From contig JAFCMP010000551.1 of NCBI GenBank assembly GCA_017506865.1, forward strand, positions 496,001 to 560,000: a stretch of DNA of 64,000 bases, written 5' to 3'. The position numbers and the translations under genes were made by a program. Of this stretch, positions 12,100-24,038 are shown piece by piece. Under the pieces are notes generated by a model, which worked only from the letters and a program-made list of their open reading frames with translations, had not been told where the DNA came from and did no database searches. Positions within the stretch are counted from its first letter, which is position 1, and every line of letters starts with the position of its first letter. The stretch comes from Tribonema minus (taxonomy: Eukaryota > Sar > Xanthophyceae > Tribonematales > Tribonemataceae).

Positions 12100-13543
12100 A
12101 TGCATTTGTGGCGGTATCGGGGTGCATGTGTCTACTTGACTTTGTGTTCCATGGCTGTCTGTCTCACTTCCTGTTCTGCCCCAGGCAAGACTGGCGCTGC
12201 GCGCCGCTATACCCAGAATTCATGGCAGGATGAATACAGGCGGGCGGTAGATGTGTCGCGTTGCCGCATGGAGAGCACTCAGGCGCAGGCTGCGGAGGGA
12301 AAGGCAACAGTTGCTGTGTTGGCGTGCGTGTTGACGAAGCTCATTGAAGCCAACACTGCCAGTGGGGTGAGTGCAGCTTACAATACGTGCAATGTTGGCA
12401 TTACGATGGCTAGCAATCGTATAGTCATAGTTTATGTGCTCACTTCCTGCCACTGTCTCTTTTTCCTGCACTGTCTGATTTTTCTGTACCTGATCAGCAT
12501 GACCACCTGGACCCAGCCTGCATTACGAAATTCCATGCGCTGATGCCGCCCGAGATCAGCGTCGCCGACTACTTGGAGAGGATTCGGCGATATGCATCCT
12601 GCAGCAACGAGTGCTTTGTTCTATCCCTGGTGTACATTGACCGGCTGATCCTGCACAACAACTTTGCTCTGACGTCCTACAACGTGCATCGAGTGGTCAT
12701 CACAAGGTGAGCAACAACCTTACTCTCGAGTCTGCATCATGCATTCGCAAAGAGCACTCAACGGCAGTTTGCAGTGTAAGTCACCAAACTGAATGACATC
12801 ACTTTTGCAATGTTTGGTGAGCAAGTGACGCAGCAAAGACCCTGAGCAATGCCCCTCTGATGATGTGCACGTAGGTAGGGACACAATACTGGTGCTATTT
12901 GCATGGTTGTGAATCTCGATGTGCATCCATGTCAAATTGTCATTATGGTTCATTGGGCGTCTGCTTGAGCATTTTCAGTGTGCCAATTGACATCATTGGC
13001 CCTGCGCCACTGTGCTGCCTGTTCTGCTGCTGCAGCGTTCTGCTGGCGGCAAAGTTCTTTGATGACTGCTACTACAACAATGCCTACTACTCGAGGATTG
13101 GAGGAATTCCGGTCAGGGAGCTGAACACGCTGGAAGCGGAGTTCTTGTTCGGCATCAACTTTGGCCTCAATGTGACGCCGCCGGAGTTCTATAAGTATCG
13201 CTCACAGTTGGCAAATCACGCAGCTTCAGGGCTGTGCAAGTGCGCAGAAGTAGCTGCCACTTTATTGGGTGGGGGGTTTCCATCTGGCAGGCCGCCCGTT
13301 TTTGACCCAGTCACAGGCTTGCCGTTGCAGCAGCCGCCGCCGCCCCCGCAACTTGTGGCTAGTCAGGCATTGCCACGACAACCAGTCTTGTGTGCGCCAG
13401 ATCAGCAGGTATGCGCCGCGACACACGTAGTAGGCGGCCAAGCATGCTGCTTGGCTTACAAGCATTGCACATGCGCAAGTTGCTCGCAGCGCGCGGCACT
13501 TGATGGCAGTGTAGTCGACCCTTGGCAACGAGGCTTTAAATGA
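12100..13543 (+). CDS. PHO80/U-type (P-type) cyclin
   Basis: Three coding blocks join in phase: up to 12366, 12498-12706 and 13036-13543. The central part carries the cyclin fold of the PHO80/CYCU group, with [20 protein letters not shown], then [20 protein letters not shown] and [18 protein letters not shown]. The DxxYNNxYYxxxGG signature is diagnostic for this group. From family knowledge such cyclins pair with CDKs such as PHO85 or CDKA and act in phosphate signalling or cell-cycle control. The start is uncertain: the ATG at 12100 gives 327 residues, and another first exon near 12054 is possible. The Pro/Gln-rich C-terminus may be shortened by a donor (CAG|GTATGC) near 13408 leading to an unseen exon. 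Confidence 0.8.
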
Positions 13544-14832
13544 CATGTTGCCTACATACCTTTCATCACCAATTGAGGTGTTGTTGCCGATGTACCTTTT
13601 GGCAATGGCTGAGATGTTGTGCGCGGATGCCTGTCTTGCAACAGCACAACCGTTGAGGGGGTGTGCTTTGATGCCTGTTTTGCATGAGCACAACATTGCC
13701 GCCGCATAGAGATAAAACTCACAGGGGGAATGGTGCGACTTGTGGCACCGAGTGGGGGGTGCAAATGGCCACGCAGCTGCTGGCGCGCTAGGCAATTTAT
13801 TGATACCTGGAGCCTAGGGCTGGGGTGTTTGAGAAGCTGGAGGGAATGGCGCGAGGGAGAAAGAGAGTGGCATCACGCGCGCGTGCTCCATTGCATCATC
13901 ATTCTTATTGCAGTGGGCATCATCGTATAGCATGCAAAACAGCACATATGCATGCAAGCTGACTGCATGCAGCTGCGGGGTACCATATGGTGAGTTGTGA
14001 TGAAAATATGCAGTAGCACAATGCTCTACCGCCATATTCGGCACTCTGAACAACGTCGATGCAGACATTCACTGTGCAGGCTGCTGACTGGCCCGGGTCA
14101 TAACATGTAACGTTGCATCAACTTGCTAGTGCCAGTGCATGCTGCGGCAGCATTGATGCTGCAGAAGCTGGAGTGCAAGGCTTGTGGTGAAGCTTGAGTC
14201 TCATACAAAGCCTCTTGCAATTGAAAATCTCATACAAAGCCTCTTGCAATTAAAAATCTCAGGCCGCAAAACAAGCTGACCACGCGCTTGCACAGTTTGA
14301 AGTTCGTAGCTTTCAGATTGATTTGATGTAGCAGCTTTCCTCAATCAAGATGCTGTAACAACAAAATATTCCACGAGAACAACATTCTGCTTTAGACATG
14401 CACACTGGCAACGGAACCCACAGCCGCATCTGCGTCCGACTCAGCCACATCCTCCATACGCAAATGGTTGAATGGTGCATCCCGTCTCGTTGAGTTGTTG
14501 CCTGCAAGCTGCCCTTATGCTTCAATGTGCTTCAAAGTACAATGTATACTTGTGTGAGTGATTCAGCGCGCTGCTGGGGTTTGTGAGGACAACCGCCCAG
14601 CCTTCACATTCTGATTGAGGCAGATACAGACGACATGTCATTGCTGCATTTTTGCAGTTTGTTTTTTTTTGCAATGCTGAACTGAGCGCTGCACTTTCAA
14701 GTATACTGTACATGCACCGGTGATTTTTCAAATGGCAATGAGCAGAACAAGCAAGCACGTACAGGTCCGAACGTTGTCATGTGTGCTGGATGAAGGCTGG
14801 CATTGTAGAATATTCATATAGAATCCCGCCAA
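13544..14832. other. Spacer between the cyclin and DMT transporter 3' ends
   Basis: The two genes converge here and no coding block is recognised. A 32-bp unit beginning TCTCATACAAAGCCTCTTGC is repeated twice in tandem at about 14199-14264. Confidence 0.5.
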
Positions 14833-17800
14833 CTAATCATGCTTTGTGGAGCCTTCCGTAGCATCTTCCGTCATGAGCGACACACCATCATCCATGGGCA
14901 ATTGCACTGATGTGCGTCGCTCCTGCCCCTTGCGCCCGGTAACAGCATACATCTGATTCAAAATTGCAGCAATGGATATCATCCCAGCCCCAACCACCCC
15001 CTGGGGGCCCAATGTCTCGCCTAAGAACAGGTAGGCAAAGATGGCTGCATACACGGGATCCATGGCATATATCAGAGCTGCACGCTCCGCTGGTATGACG
15101 CGCTGTCCTACAGCCTGTCAGGCACACATGCCAACACAGCCATGCATCAGATCAAACACTTCCGGTAGGCAGATCAGAACACGACAACTTTTACAAACAT
15201 CGCAGATCAATGGCACCGAAGGAAGCAGCTGAAAGGTGACAGCATCAGCAGAAACACCATGGTAAGCACTGCATTGTTTTCCGCAACCAAACATCTTCCA
15301 AATATAGGATGGCCCACTAGGTTGACGTTACTTCAATTTGCTGGATGTTGCTTCATGAACAGGACATTTTACGAAAAAATCATCAGATGACTCATTGCAC
15401 AACCTTGCAGCCCTACATCAGTCAACGACAGTGGAACGCTTAGGCGGAGTGCATTGTGGTGCAGGTCGGGCAACCGAACGGTCATGATACATTTTGCCTG
15501 CACTTGGTGTAGCCAGTACAAGTGTGAGAAGGCTGCAGTGTCTCAGGCAATGCTTGAGCCTCTTTGTCGAAGGCGTCATTCGTCATGCATCACTGAGCGA
15601 GTCACAAGTGGTGTGAGCCACAATCATCCAAGAGTGCACAAATAATTAGCTGGCCATTGATGCTGTGAGCTGAGGCGAAGCGCTCACCTGCAGCCACGTT
15701 GTGCAGGCTGTGGCAACGATGCTCAGGTAAGCGAGCTGTGGTGCAGTGTGTGTCAGGGCCTGCAGCACTGCTTGTGGGTCGAAGTCGTCGTTGTACGCAG
15801 CTTCCACACACACCCAGATGGCGCACAGAAATGCTGTTGTCCACAGAGCCGCCCGACTCAAAAGAGCAGGGTTGCATGTGCTGGCTGCACACAGCGACAA
15901 GGACATCAATGAGCACACTCACATAATCAAGAGTCATGTCAACGCAATGCGCCACTTTAAAAATAGCAACGTCGCCTCCAGGCAAATTTGCCTCTTGCAC
16001 ACTAATGAAAATGTGTACTTTGAGGCATCGTTTTGCTTCCAGGATGATAGGCATGCCTTGCTGGGCCATCAGCATGCTGCGTCAAGTCGTCAAGAAGTTA
16101 TTGTGAAAGGTGAAAGGTGCCTCGCTTACGTGATGAACAACAACATCCATGCTACTCTGTCACGTTCAAATACGCTCGTCATCAAACAACCTACATTATG
16201 CAACCAGCCCACTAGCAAACCAAATATCCCTGTTTTGACATAACCCAACTTTAATTCTAGGACACCGAATGCCTAATTTAGTCACATAACAAAGCCCTCT
16301 GTCAAGACTGTTGGCAAATATGCGCATAGATTGGTAGTTGGATTGAAGCTTATTCCGCACAGAATACAATAGTAACCGAAAAATCAAAAAGTCAAGTGTT
16401 GAAAAGCACACACGCATGGCATGATGTGCCAGATCTTGCACTGCAATATGCACCAAGAGTTGCACTAGAACCTCAATCGATATCGCTGCCACTTGCGAGC
16501 TGTTCTCCTGGCTATAAGCAGCTTATGATAACCACACCGGCTCTTCGCTCACTCTCAGGATATGCCATTTGGTCTAGAGAAGCATCAAAGGCGCTTGTGA
16601 GCAGCGACATCATCTGCATACTTTCCAAGAACGCAAGATTCATTGTGCACTGCCACCAACCAACAGGTCGATTGTGCTTTTTGAGAGACGAGGAAGCGGC
16701 AACCATGCCCGCAGCCAGCACACAAGCTCAACATCAGACGCATCATGAATCCATGCTCACCATGCTTTTCCAAGCGCAGTATGTACATGGCACTTGCTGC
16801 TGCGGCCGCCAAGCTCCAGGCATCGCCTATGTTAGGTGGGCTCCCATCCCCGCACAACAAGCATGTGCCTGCCACAGCTGCCGCCGCCCCTGCCCACACC
16901 GACCATGCGCTTCGCCGCCCATTCAGCACAAACGAAAACGCTGGCACTAGCTTCACATTGAGATACAATAAGAATGCGCTGCGGCTGACAGTTGTGGTCA
17001 GCAGCCCAACAGACTGCAATGCAAAACCCAAGAACGTCCAGAGTCCGAGCTCTGCGCCTGCAAGTGCCCATTGACTGCCTGCTGCCCCCCCTGCTGCATC
17101 CAGTTCGCCTGCACAAAGCACAACCGTTTCAATCAGCAATTTGAGATATACAGGAAGCACAAGATTGATTCTCAAAGCAGAAATTTGCAGTTGCAGTTCC
17201 TGGTGTGAGTTGGAACATTTTTGTTGCATCGCAAGATGTACAATTTTACGTATGAGCGCACCTGTGCGCACTCCCTTTGAGGGCAGTGATGTATGCACAG
17301 AGGCCGCTTTTGATGCTGATGGTGTCCAGATTGTCAACAGCGCGGCTGCGACCGCAAACCTGACAGCGTTGACTGTTGCTGGCGAACATCCTTCTTCCAA
17401 AGCAACTTTAATGACCGCATGCTGAGTACCCCAGATTATTGTTACTGCGTTCAGCAGCAGAGTGCTCCAACCAGCGGTGCTACTGCGATTGTCATCTTCT
17501 GAAGGGTCCTCATCGACCTGCATAGTTTCTACATCCACATCATCAGTGGGCTCGACGAGTGCAGAGCGCTGATGTGCTGCTAGCGACGGTGGCGATGTGG
17601 ACCTGTGCCTCAAATGTGTTGGCGCTGTGTTACTGAGCTGCAGCTGGTGCAACGGGCTTGTGGTCAGCCCTCTGTGTGTGTGTGCTGCAATTCGTAAAGC
17701 GTATGTACTATGGGCGCACACAGCCCCCAGGCTGGTGACCCAGATCAACAATTTGCTGGCGCTGCATAAGTTCCGCAGCCCAATAGCGCCGTCGGCCATA

Positions 17801-17841
17801 CGGCCAGGCCTTCTCGGCACACTGTACGGAGTTTCAGGCAA
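14833..17841 (-). CDS. EamA/DMT-superfamily membrane transporter
   Basis: Four exons join in phase (17262-17841, 16761-17108, 15688-15884, 14833-15114) into about 468 residues. The first exon gives a long N-terminal region with an acidic stretch (DVDVETMQVDEDPSEDD). The first EamA repeat follows (NAVTIIWGTQHAVIKVALEE, then AVRFAVAAALLTIW). Further membrane segments lie in exons 2 and 3. The second EamA repeat ends in exon 4 with ALIYAMDPVYAAIFAYLFLG and a conserved GETLGPQGVVGAGMI. This is the drug/metabolite transporter superfamily, whose members move sugars phosphates, amino acids or metabolites; substrate is unknown. The N-terminus could be an organelle targeting region, an inference from its Arg/Ser content. 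The first ATG of the open frame is used; an internal Met 15 codons later is also possible. Confidence 0.85.
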
Positions 17842-20339
17842 AGTTCAATTTTTACTTCAAGCCACGAAAGTTCATTTTTTTACTTTTTTAGAAAGACAGT
17901 GCATATTCATACTCTGCTCGTTAGCACCGAGAGGTGCGGCAGCGCTCGCGGTGGCGCTGATGGTGGCGAGGGTGCATCAGGCAGCAAGGAGATGGGAGAT
18001 GCTGGCTGTGAGCAGGAGCTGCGGAGTCGCGTGTGGTGAGGATACGGCTTTGGGCAGCAGCAGGGGATATTGGAACATGGGGATACGGATAGCATCAGGG
18101 CACACTGTAGATCGTTTGCTTGAACACGCAAGAAAGAGAACCTCGGCCAGGCACGTCAGCGGCGTGCTTAGGCAAGGAATCGAGGACCGGGCGCCTCTGG
18201 CCCAAATGTATACTAGAGGCATAACCGCGGTCCTCCGGCGTTTTCGCTCAAGAGATGGAGACATCGGCTACGATAGGTGTGGCTCAGACTAAGTGCCGCT
18301 GTGTCTGCCCCCCATGAGTCTAGTACAAGCCTGCAACGCAGGGCTCTAAGGGCCCGTCCGATTTTAGTTTTTTGCAATCTTATCCAACGCATCAAGCCCA
18401 CCTTGGGGCTGCTATAAATACAAGATCATAAGTGCATATTCATCATGGGTCGAGTCCTGGGTTCGTGAACGGACGTGAACGGACGTGATCGTGCGTGTTC
18501 TCTGATCTTCACACCTCATGTGATTTACGCTTGGGTGTTGTACGAACTTCTTGCAACAGCACCTTCATTCGCTCACGCAATTGATTCACCGTAAACTCGT
18601 GATTTGCAGCGTCTGCACCGCTGATGCACCCCCCCCCCCCCCTCCGGGACGGGGGGGGGGGTGTTAACTTAGCTCCCATGCACTTTACCTGAACTGACAG
18701 ATATGTTATCCACCAATGAGCTGACAAGAATTAGGTTTGCCGTGCCAGACCCCGCCTAGAATGCCCCCCCCCCCCCTTCCCCCCTCTCTGTGTGGGGATA
18801 TCCCCCAAACTTCAAGTTGCTTTAGCGACGAACACATTGGCCTTGCTGAAGTAAAGCGCAGGGGGGGGGGGGGGGGGGGGGGGATGGAATCACTGTTCAC
18901 CACGCATTATAAGATGTCCACATGTCCATACACGAATATAATGGCTGTTTGGTAAAAACATTCAACGTGCAACACATTGGAGTCGGTGAATTGATTAATT
19001 TCGAAGTAATTTCACCAGTAGACGAATGAGGTTCCCTGCTGCACCATGATGACCGTTAGGAGTCTCCTCTGAGACATCTATAGTGCAGACCTGGTTGTCA
19101 GTCTGTGATACCATGTCTGCGTGTGCGATGCGAGACACCCCCCCCCCCCCCCCCGCCCCGTCCCGGAGGCGGGGGGAGGGGGGGGCAAACCTAGTAGGCA
19201 GGCCCTCGCACAGCACCTCTGACTGCAGGGGGGCTAACCTTTTGAGCGGTCAAGCATGCATTCATTTGAAACTGTTGTGCATGTACAAAAAGCAGCACCT
19301 GCTGTCATCCACAGACATACACGCAAGTGATGCGTGATTGCAGCGCAACGTTGGCCAACCAGCGATCCGCCCTAAGTTGGCCAACAGCCTAACATACCCA
19401 GGAACTTCCAGACAGTTCAACTTCTTTTACTTCAAGTTAGTCATGTTGGACAAGTCCCAAAAGAGTATTCCTGTTGAGAGTGGGTAATTAAAGCCCCCCC
19501 CCCCGTTACGGGGGCGGGGCCTGAGTAAGCCGCGCTCAATGCGTTTTGCAAACATGAACTGATGCGTTTCTGAAAATAGTATGGTGCGTTCCAGGCGTTT
19601 TGTCGACTTCCAACGAACTCAGCATGAATGAAATGTGTGCAGGTCGAGGCCTGTGCCTGAGGTGAGCAGCGCCGCAGACAATGCTTTGCAATGATACACT
19701 GAAGATAACAAAACTTTCTAACATGATGTCACGGTGGTGGCAGGATCCTGCGCACCACGAGTTTTAATACTGTGCTGCACTGGTCCGGTGCGGTCTGCAG
19801 ATACATGGCGCCGCATTGGAATTCCTGAACCTGTACTCGTGAGCTTGCCGCGCAGTGTCAAGACCTGTTGAGCTCAAGTCAAAGTCTGCGGAGTGCATCA
19901 TGTCCATCTAGAGAGTGCCATAACTCTACACGCGTACCCACACCCTGGAGACGTTCGGGATGCATCTGGTTTTGAAGATCACCATGCAGCTCAACAGTTG
20001 AAAAGGGGTGCGTTTTTCGGCAGTGCAGAGAGAGATAAATGCAGTTTTTTGGACTCAGGAATGGGGCAACCGGTTCTAGGAGGGTCTCCTGAGGTGTTAG
20101 GTGCATCCTCATACTTTCTGCGGCCACTGGCAAGCACGGCAACGTTAGGCATACAGCTTCGAGATAAATACAACAAAGTTACCCACCCGCCCATGCCTAT
20201 TTTGGTCAAGAGTAGGTGAGGGAAGTGGGGTGGAGAGTGGGGGGGGTCTTCGTGGAATTATGCAACACCCAAGCGTAAATCACATTGGTGTGTGATCTCA
20301 TGAAGATCAGAGAGAAATGAACAGGCAACACTGTACATC
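17842..20339. other. Spacer with C-tract/G-tract repeats
   Basis: No gene is recognised. The 17842-18300 part probably holds the DMT transporter promoter. Between 18600 and 19520 long runs of C and G occur, some paired around a short centre so they could fold back. Open frames here are low-complexity artefacts. Confidence 0.5.
18625..19520. repeat. Cluster of poly-C/poly-G hairpin-like tracts
   Basis: Tracts lie near 18629-18662, 18763-18787, 18860-18885, 19137-19188 and 19496-19520. Two copies share the centre CTCCGGGACGGGG in opposite orientations, flanked by C-runs on one side and G-runs on the other. They could form hairpins, G-quadruplexes or i-motifs. Tract length in the assembly should not be trusted. 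Confidence 0.6.
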
Positions 20340-20840
20340 TCTATTGTCCGCAATGAGGACGCTAGCGTCTTCAAGGTACCGGGGTATCGGGCGGACACAG
20401 TCATTGACCCAGGGTGTCTGCACTTTAGCAGTGCATACCGTAACAAGGGAATGGTGCTAGACACAAGTGTGCGCGCGCCCACAGCGAGCTCGTACCTGAC
20501 AGGCAAAACAAATGCCACGAACACGGACGGCTATGCTGCTGGGGTAAGGGAGGACACGACGGTCAAGCACCACACCGGCACCTTGACGTCATCTTGGGCT
20601 TTTGTGCCATTCGTGCAGGAGTCGTACGGACGGCTGGGCAAGCAGACAAGCCTTTTTGTTAAGGAGTTGGCAATGCACTCAGCACTGTGCTCAGGGGGGG
20701 GGAAGGAAGATGTGTTACGCAAGGCCGGGTTAGCTAAGCGTCAGATCCTCATTGAGCTGAGCATATCGCTGGCGCGGGAGTTGGCGGAGCGCGTCATGGC
20801 GTACACACGCGGAGCGCGAATGCTGGGCTGTGTTGCAGCG
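20340..20840 (+). mobile_element. 5'-truncated remnant of a non-LTR retroelement (C-terminal coding end)
   Basis: One open frame runs from about 20340 through 20451 and beyond. It reads GYRADTVIDPGC, later YAAGVREDTTVKHHTG, and then FVPFVQESYGRLGKQ with a following leucine-rich helix. This arrangement is the C-terminal restriction-like endonuclease region and tail of non-LTR elements. The equivalent positions of the complete element at 56495-61507 read RRMDIVLP, TTHYSGHYDQNCYKL and IGSFGSIGEQGRKLLEA. Nothing upstream resembles the reverse transcriptase, so the copy is a 3' fragment. The frame continues to 21068, but past about 20840 it no longer looks like the family. Confidence 0.6.
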
Positions 20841-21687
20841 CCGGTATCCAAGCTCCTAGGGCACAGCGCAGACTACGCTGCTGCGTTGACGCAAGCTTTT
20901 CGATTGCATAGGCAACCCGGCCTCCCTTGGGCCTTTATAAGTATAAGTCCATACGTACATCTCGCACGGTTCACTCGACTCAAAAGTGGGTCAATATATT
21001 TATTCGCAGGATCACACACGCCTTCTTGGACGCTGCCAGTTCCGACCATCACCCACACGCAAAGGTGAGCTTTCCGCACAGATTGTGTTGCACTGCCCAC
21101 AGTGCGTGCTTAGCATCATCCGACAGCGAGCAGAAGTCTGGCGGCGCTGGAGGCAATGTGGCTGGAAGCTGCCTGAGGGGCGCGAGTGCGTTCTGCTGCA
21201 CGCTAGTTGCGGCGGAGCGTTCTGTAACCATGCCAGGTAGACAGTAGGGCTCACGTGGGATCCGCTCTGGTGCAAACCTTAAGCTTCTTGGCTGAAGCAG
21301 GTGGTGAGGCGGGTCAGTGCTGCGGGTACGCCATTCCTTTATTCTGCTGCCTCCGCGCTTTGCAGTTTGTGCACATAACAATTGACGTTTTCCTCTGTGT
21401 CGGCGTTAACATCACAGACCCGCTCGCAGTGGCTGAGTGATGGCTGCGGCCAAGCGTGCTGGACTGGATGCGCTGTGAGATAGAATCGGTGACGATGATC
21501 AGCGGGCGATCCTGGCACCAGATGCAGTTCGCACTGCTTTGGTGGCCCAGGACTTGTTGAGCGCGAAGCTGATCGGGCGGAACAGCAACCGATGGACTTG
21601 AGCTGTCCCCGCTTGATGATCAACTGTGCCTGATGTGCTGTGCTGCTGTTTTCATGGCCTTACAGGTGAGCTGACTGGCTAGCTTAT

Positions 21688-21968
21688 ATGGCTGAAGCAG
21701 GCGACACCGCTGCTGCTGGCGGCGGGCCACCTGCTGCGCTGGGCGTGATTGATGGTCAGATCGCAGACATTAGGCAGGACCTCAATGACGCCAAGGAGGC
21801 CATCAAAGCCATCTACACGGCCAGGAGGCAGAACAAACCGCTGCCTGACTACCGGACTGAGGACGAGCAGGACGAGGCACTGCGAGACCTGAAACGCGAA
21901 AGAGGCTCGTCTGCTAGAGATCCTTGACAAGCTCACTTCCCAGCGGGCACAGGCACAGGCGCAAGCAG
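21688..21968 (+). CDS. Coiled-coil N-terminal exon of an unidentified gene
   Basis: The ATG at 21688 opens a Gly/Ala-rich start followed by a charged helix (IDGQIADIRQDLNDAKEAIK, later EDEQDEALRDLKRE). Coiled-coil coding continues as EARLLEILDKLTSQRAQAQA up to a GT donor at 21969. The two parts are one base out of frame near 21896-21900, either a real indel or a sequencing error in an AAA run. Helices like this commonly head large algal and oomycete families that carry a downstream kinase-like or unknown domain. It may be the first exon of the gene ending at 26011, with the hAT-like element at 22512 then inside an intron. That link is inference. Confidence 0.4.
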
Positions 21969-22511
21969 GTGGGTAGGCTTACAGCCGGTGTGTACCTCCC
22001 GCATGCACACGTGTAGGAGTATTGGAGCAGCCCTAAAGCCATGTGCAGGCAACTGGTATTTTAAGTGGTGTACTGGTGGCGTAGCGCAAGCGCCGAAGGA
22101 CACTTGTCCCGACTGCATCTCCTTTAATTTCAGGCTATACATGTTGGAGCACGAAGTAAGCTACTTGAAGTACACCGCAATACCTGTGATGGTTCACAGC
22201 AGCATGTCACATGTTGCCGGCTGATGTTGCACTGTACGGAGGTCAGCACAGCGCAGCATGTACCATCGTTTTTCTGTTTTGCTGGCACAATTGATTAATC
22301 AAGCCTGGAATTACTAGTGCAGCGAGCAGCACATCTGGACAGCATTTCCTAGATGTCTGCAGCAACACTGTTGCATCCCCATAACTGCACACACGACGCC
22401 GTTACACGCAACTCGCAACAGCCTGTGCTCTTCACAGGAGCTGCTTTTCCTCTGCTGAGGCAACCATAGAACAGCGCACATTTTTTACTGGCCTTGAAAG
22501 TGACATTGTAA

Positions 22512-23341
22512 CAGGGCTCGACACGGATCATGGCCTTGGACGGATCATTCAAAACTCACGGATCAAATCACTGATTTTGATTTGATTCACAGCCTCCAAT
22601 CTCCTGAAGTTTTGATTTATGAATGATTCTGGGCTGTCGGCACTGATTCGATTTGATCCGTGAGTTTTCAAAACACCCGTGGACAGGCACGGATCAAATC
22701 TCAGCGGTTCAATCGCCAAAAACAAGTCTGTGGCGCCTGTGTCAGACTATGAAAGACGCCGTGCAGGTACTGCAGGCGATCACTGAACACATGATAGCCG
22801 CCGTCTTCCATCGCTTCCTTAATTATAAAACCAACGTTCGGCTGTGTTGGTAAACTTCACGTGCAACTTCACGTCGGAGTTGAGCTCGGCTTCGTTCTTC
22901 AGCGAGGCCACAGCGGCATGTGTGTGTGGCTCGTACGTATGACTTTCGTGTCGATGCATTGTCAATGGCGTGTGGGTGTGTGAGCTGTATGCGCATGCCC
23001 ACAGCGCATGCTGCGTCCGCCAACGCGCTGTAGGATGACGGAGCTGCCAGCGCTATTTGGTGCCGGGTCAACGCTTATACATCTCGCACTTCTACATCTC
23101 GCATATGCCACGAACAACTGGTTGTCGCGTAATAGTGCTGACTGCTTGATTTGATCCGTGAGGTACAATGATTTTGATATGATCCGTCTGATTCTGATTT
23201 GATCCGTGGGGCAGGCACTATGATTTGATTTGATCCGTCACTGTTGGCTGGGGCACTAATAATTGAGTGGATCCATGAGCTCAAGAAAGGCTTTGATTTG
23301 ATTCACACTTTTGGCTAAAATGCGATCCGTGTCGAGCCCTG
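22512..23341. mobile_element. hAT-like non-autonomous element with perfect target duplication
   Basis: Perfect 18-bp terminal inverted repeats CAGGGCTCGACACGGATC bound an 830-bp element. A perfect 8-bp direct repeat, CATTGTAA, flanks it (22504-22511 and 23342-23349). Both marks are diagnostic of the hAT superfamily. Many subterminal copies of TTTGATCCGTGA in both orientations cluster near the two ends, as expected for transposase binding sites. No transposase frame is present, so it depends on a hAT transposase encoded elsewhere. The intact duplication argues for recent insertion. Confidence 0.9.
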
Positions 23342-23897
23342 CATTGTAACAAAGCTCCCATACTTCCGTGAAGCATCATGCTTGTGAAAAGATGTCTCGA
23401 GCTAGCGTGGTGACAGTCACCCCAAGTACATGTACTGCTGGAGTTGATACATTTTGTGACCACACAAGCGCTTTGGTCAGTTATGTTGGGCAGTTGCGTC
23501 ATGTGCTGATCACTCGCTCACCGCAGCTGGTCTACCCATGACCGCTTTCCGCGCCGCTGCCTTGACTTCCGCACGCCTGTGCTGTTCTACGCGCTTGGTG
23601 GCATGGCACCATCGCCGCCCTTTACAACAGGTACGATGCAGCAGCTTTTCATATGTCTGTGTTAGCTGTGAAGTGATCACCAGTGGCAGCACCTTTGCGA
23701 CTCCCAACTAGGCTAAGTCAACGGACTGCTTTCGTGTGCCTGCGGGACTTGCCCGCAGTTCCAATGCAGCAAGGCAGCACGCGAAAACAACATGATGTGA
23801 TTGTCTGCAGCAGCGCTGGTAGACCTCTCGAACCGCTTGGCGTTTGCCGCTCGCTGTGGCGCCGCACCACCTAGTGATGGTTAGATGCGTAGCGTCG

Positions 23898-24038
23898 GCA
23901 CCGACTTAAAAAAGGGCCAAAACTTCCAGAAAACCGATATATCGATTGCCCACGCTACGCGTGCACAACCGATATATCTCCGAACAGGTCGGATTACCGA
24001 ACCTTTCATATACCGAACCTCTCATAGCCCTCTGGTTT
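23898..24038. repeat. Dispersed 140-bp repeat, copy 1
   Basis: Shares about 140 bp, roughly 85% identical by eye, with 41130-41269. Both copies contain AACCGATATATC motifs twice, a self-complementary CGATATATCG, and end near CCCTCTGGTTT. No terminal inverted repeat or target duplication was identified, so the class (short non-autonomous element or SINE-like) is open. Confidence 0.7.
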
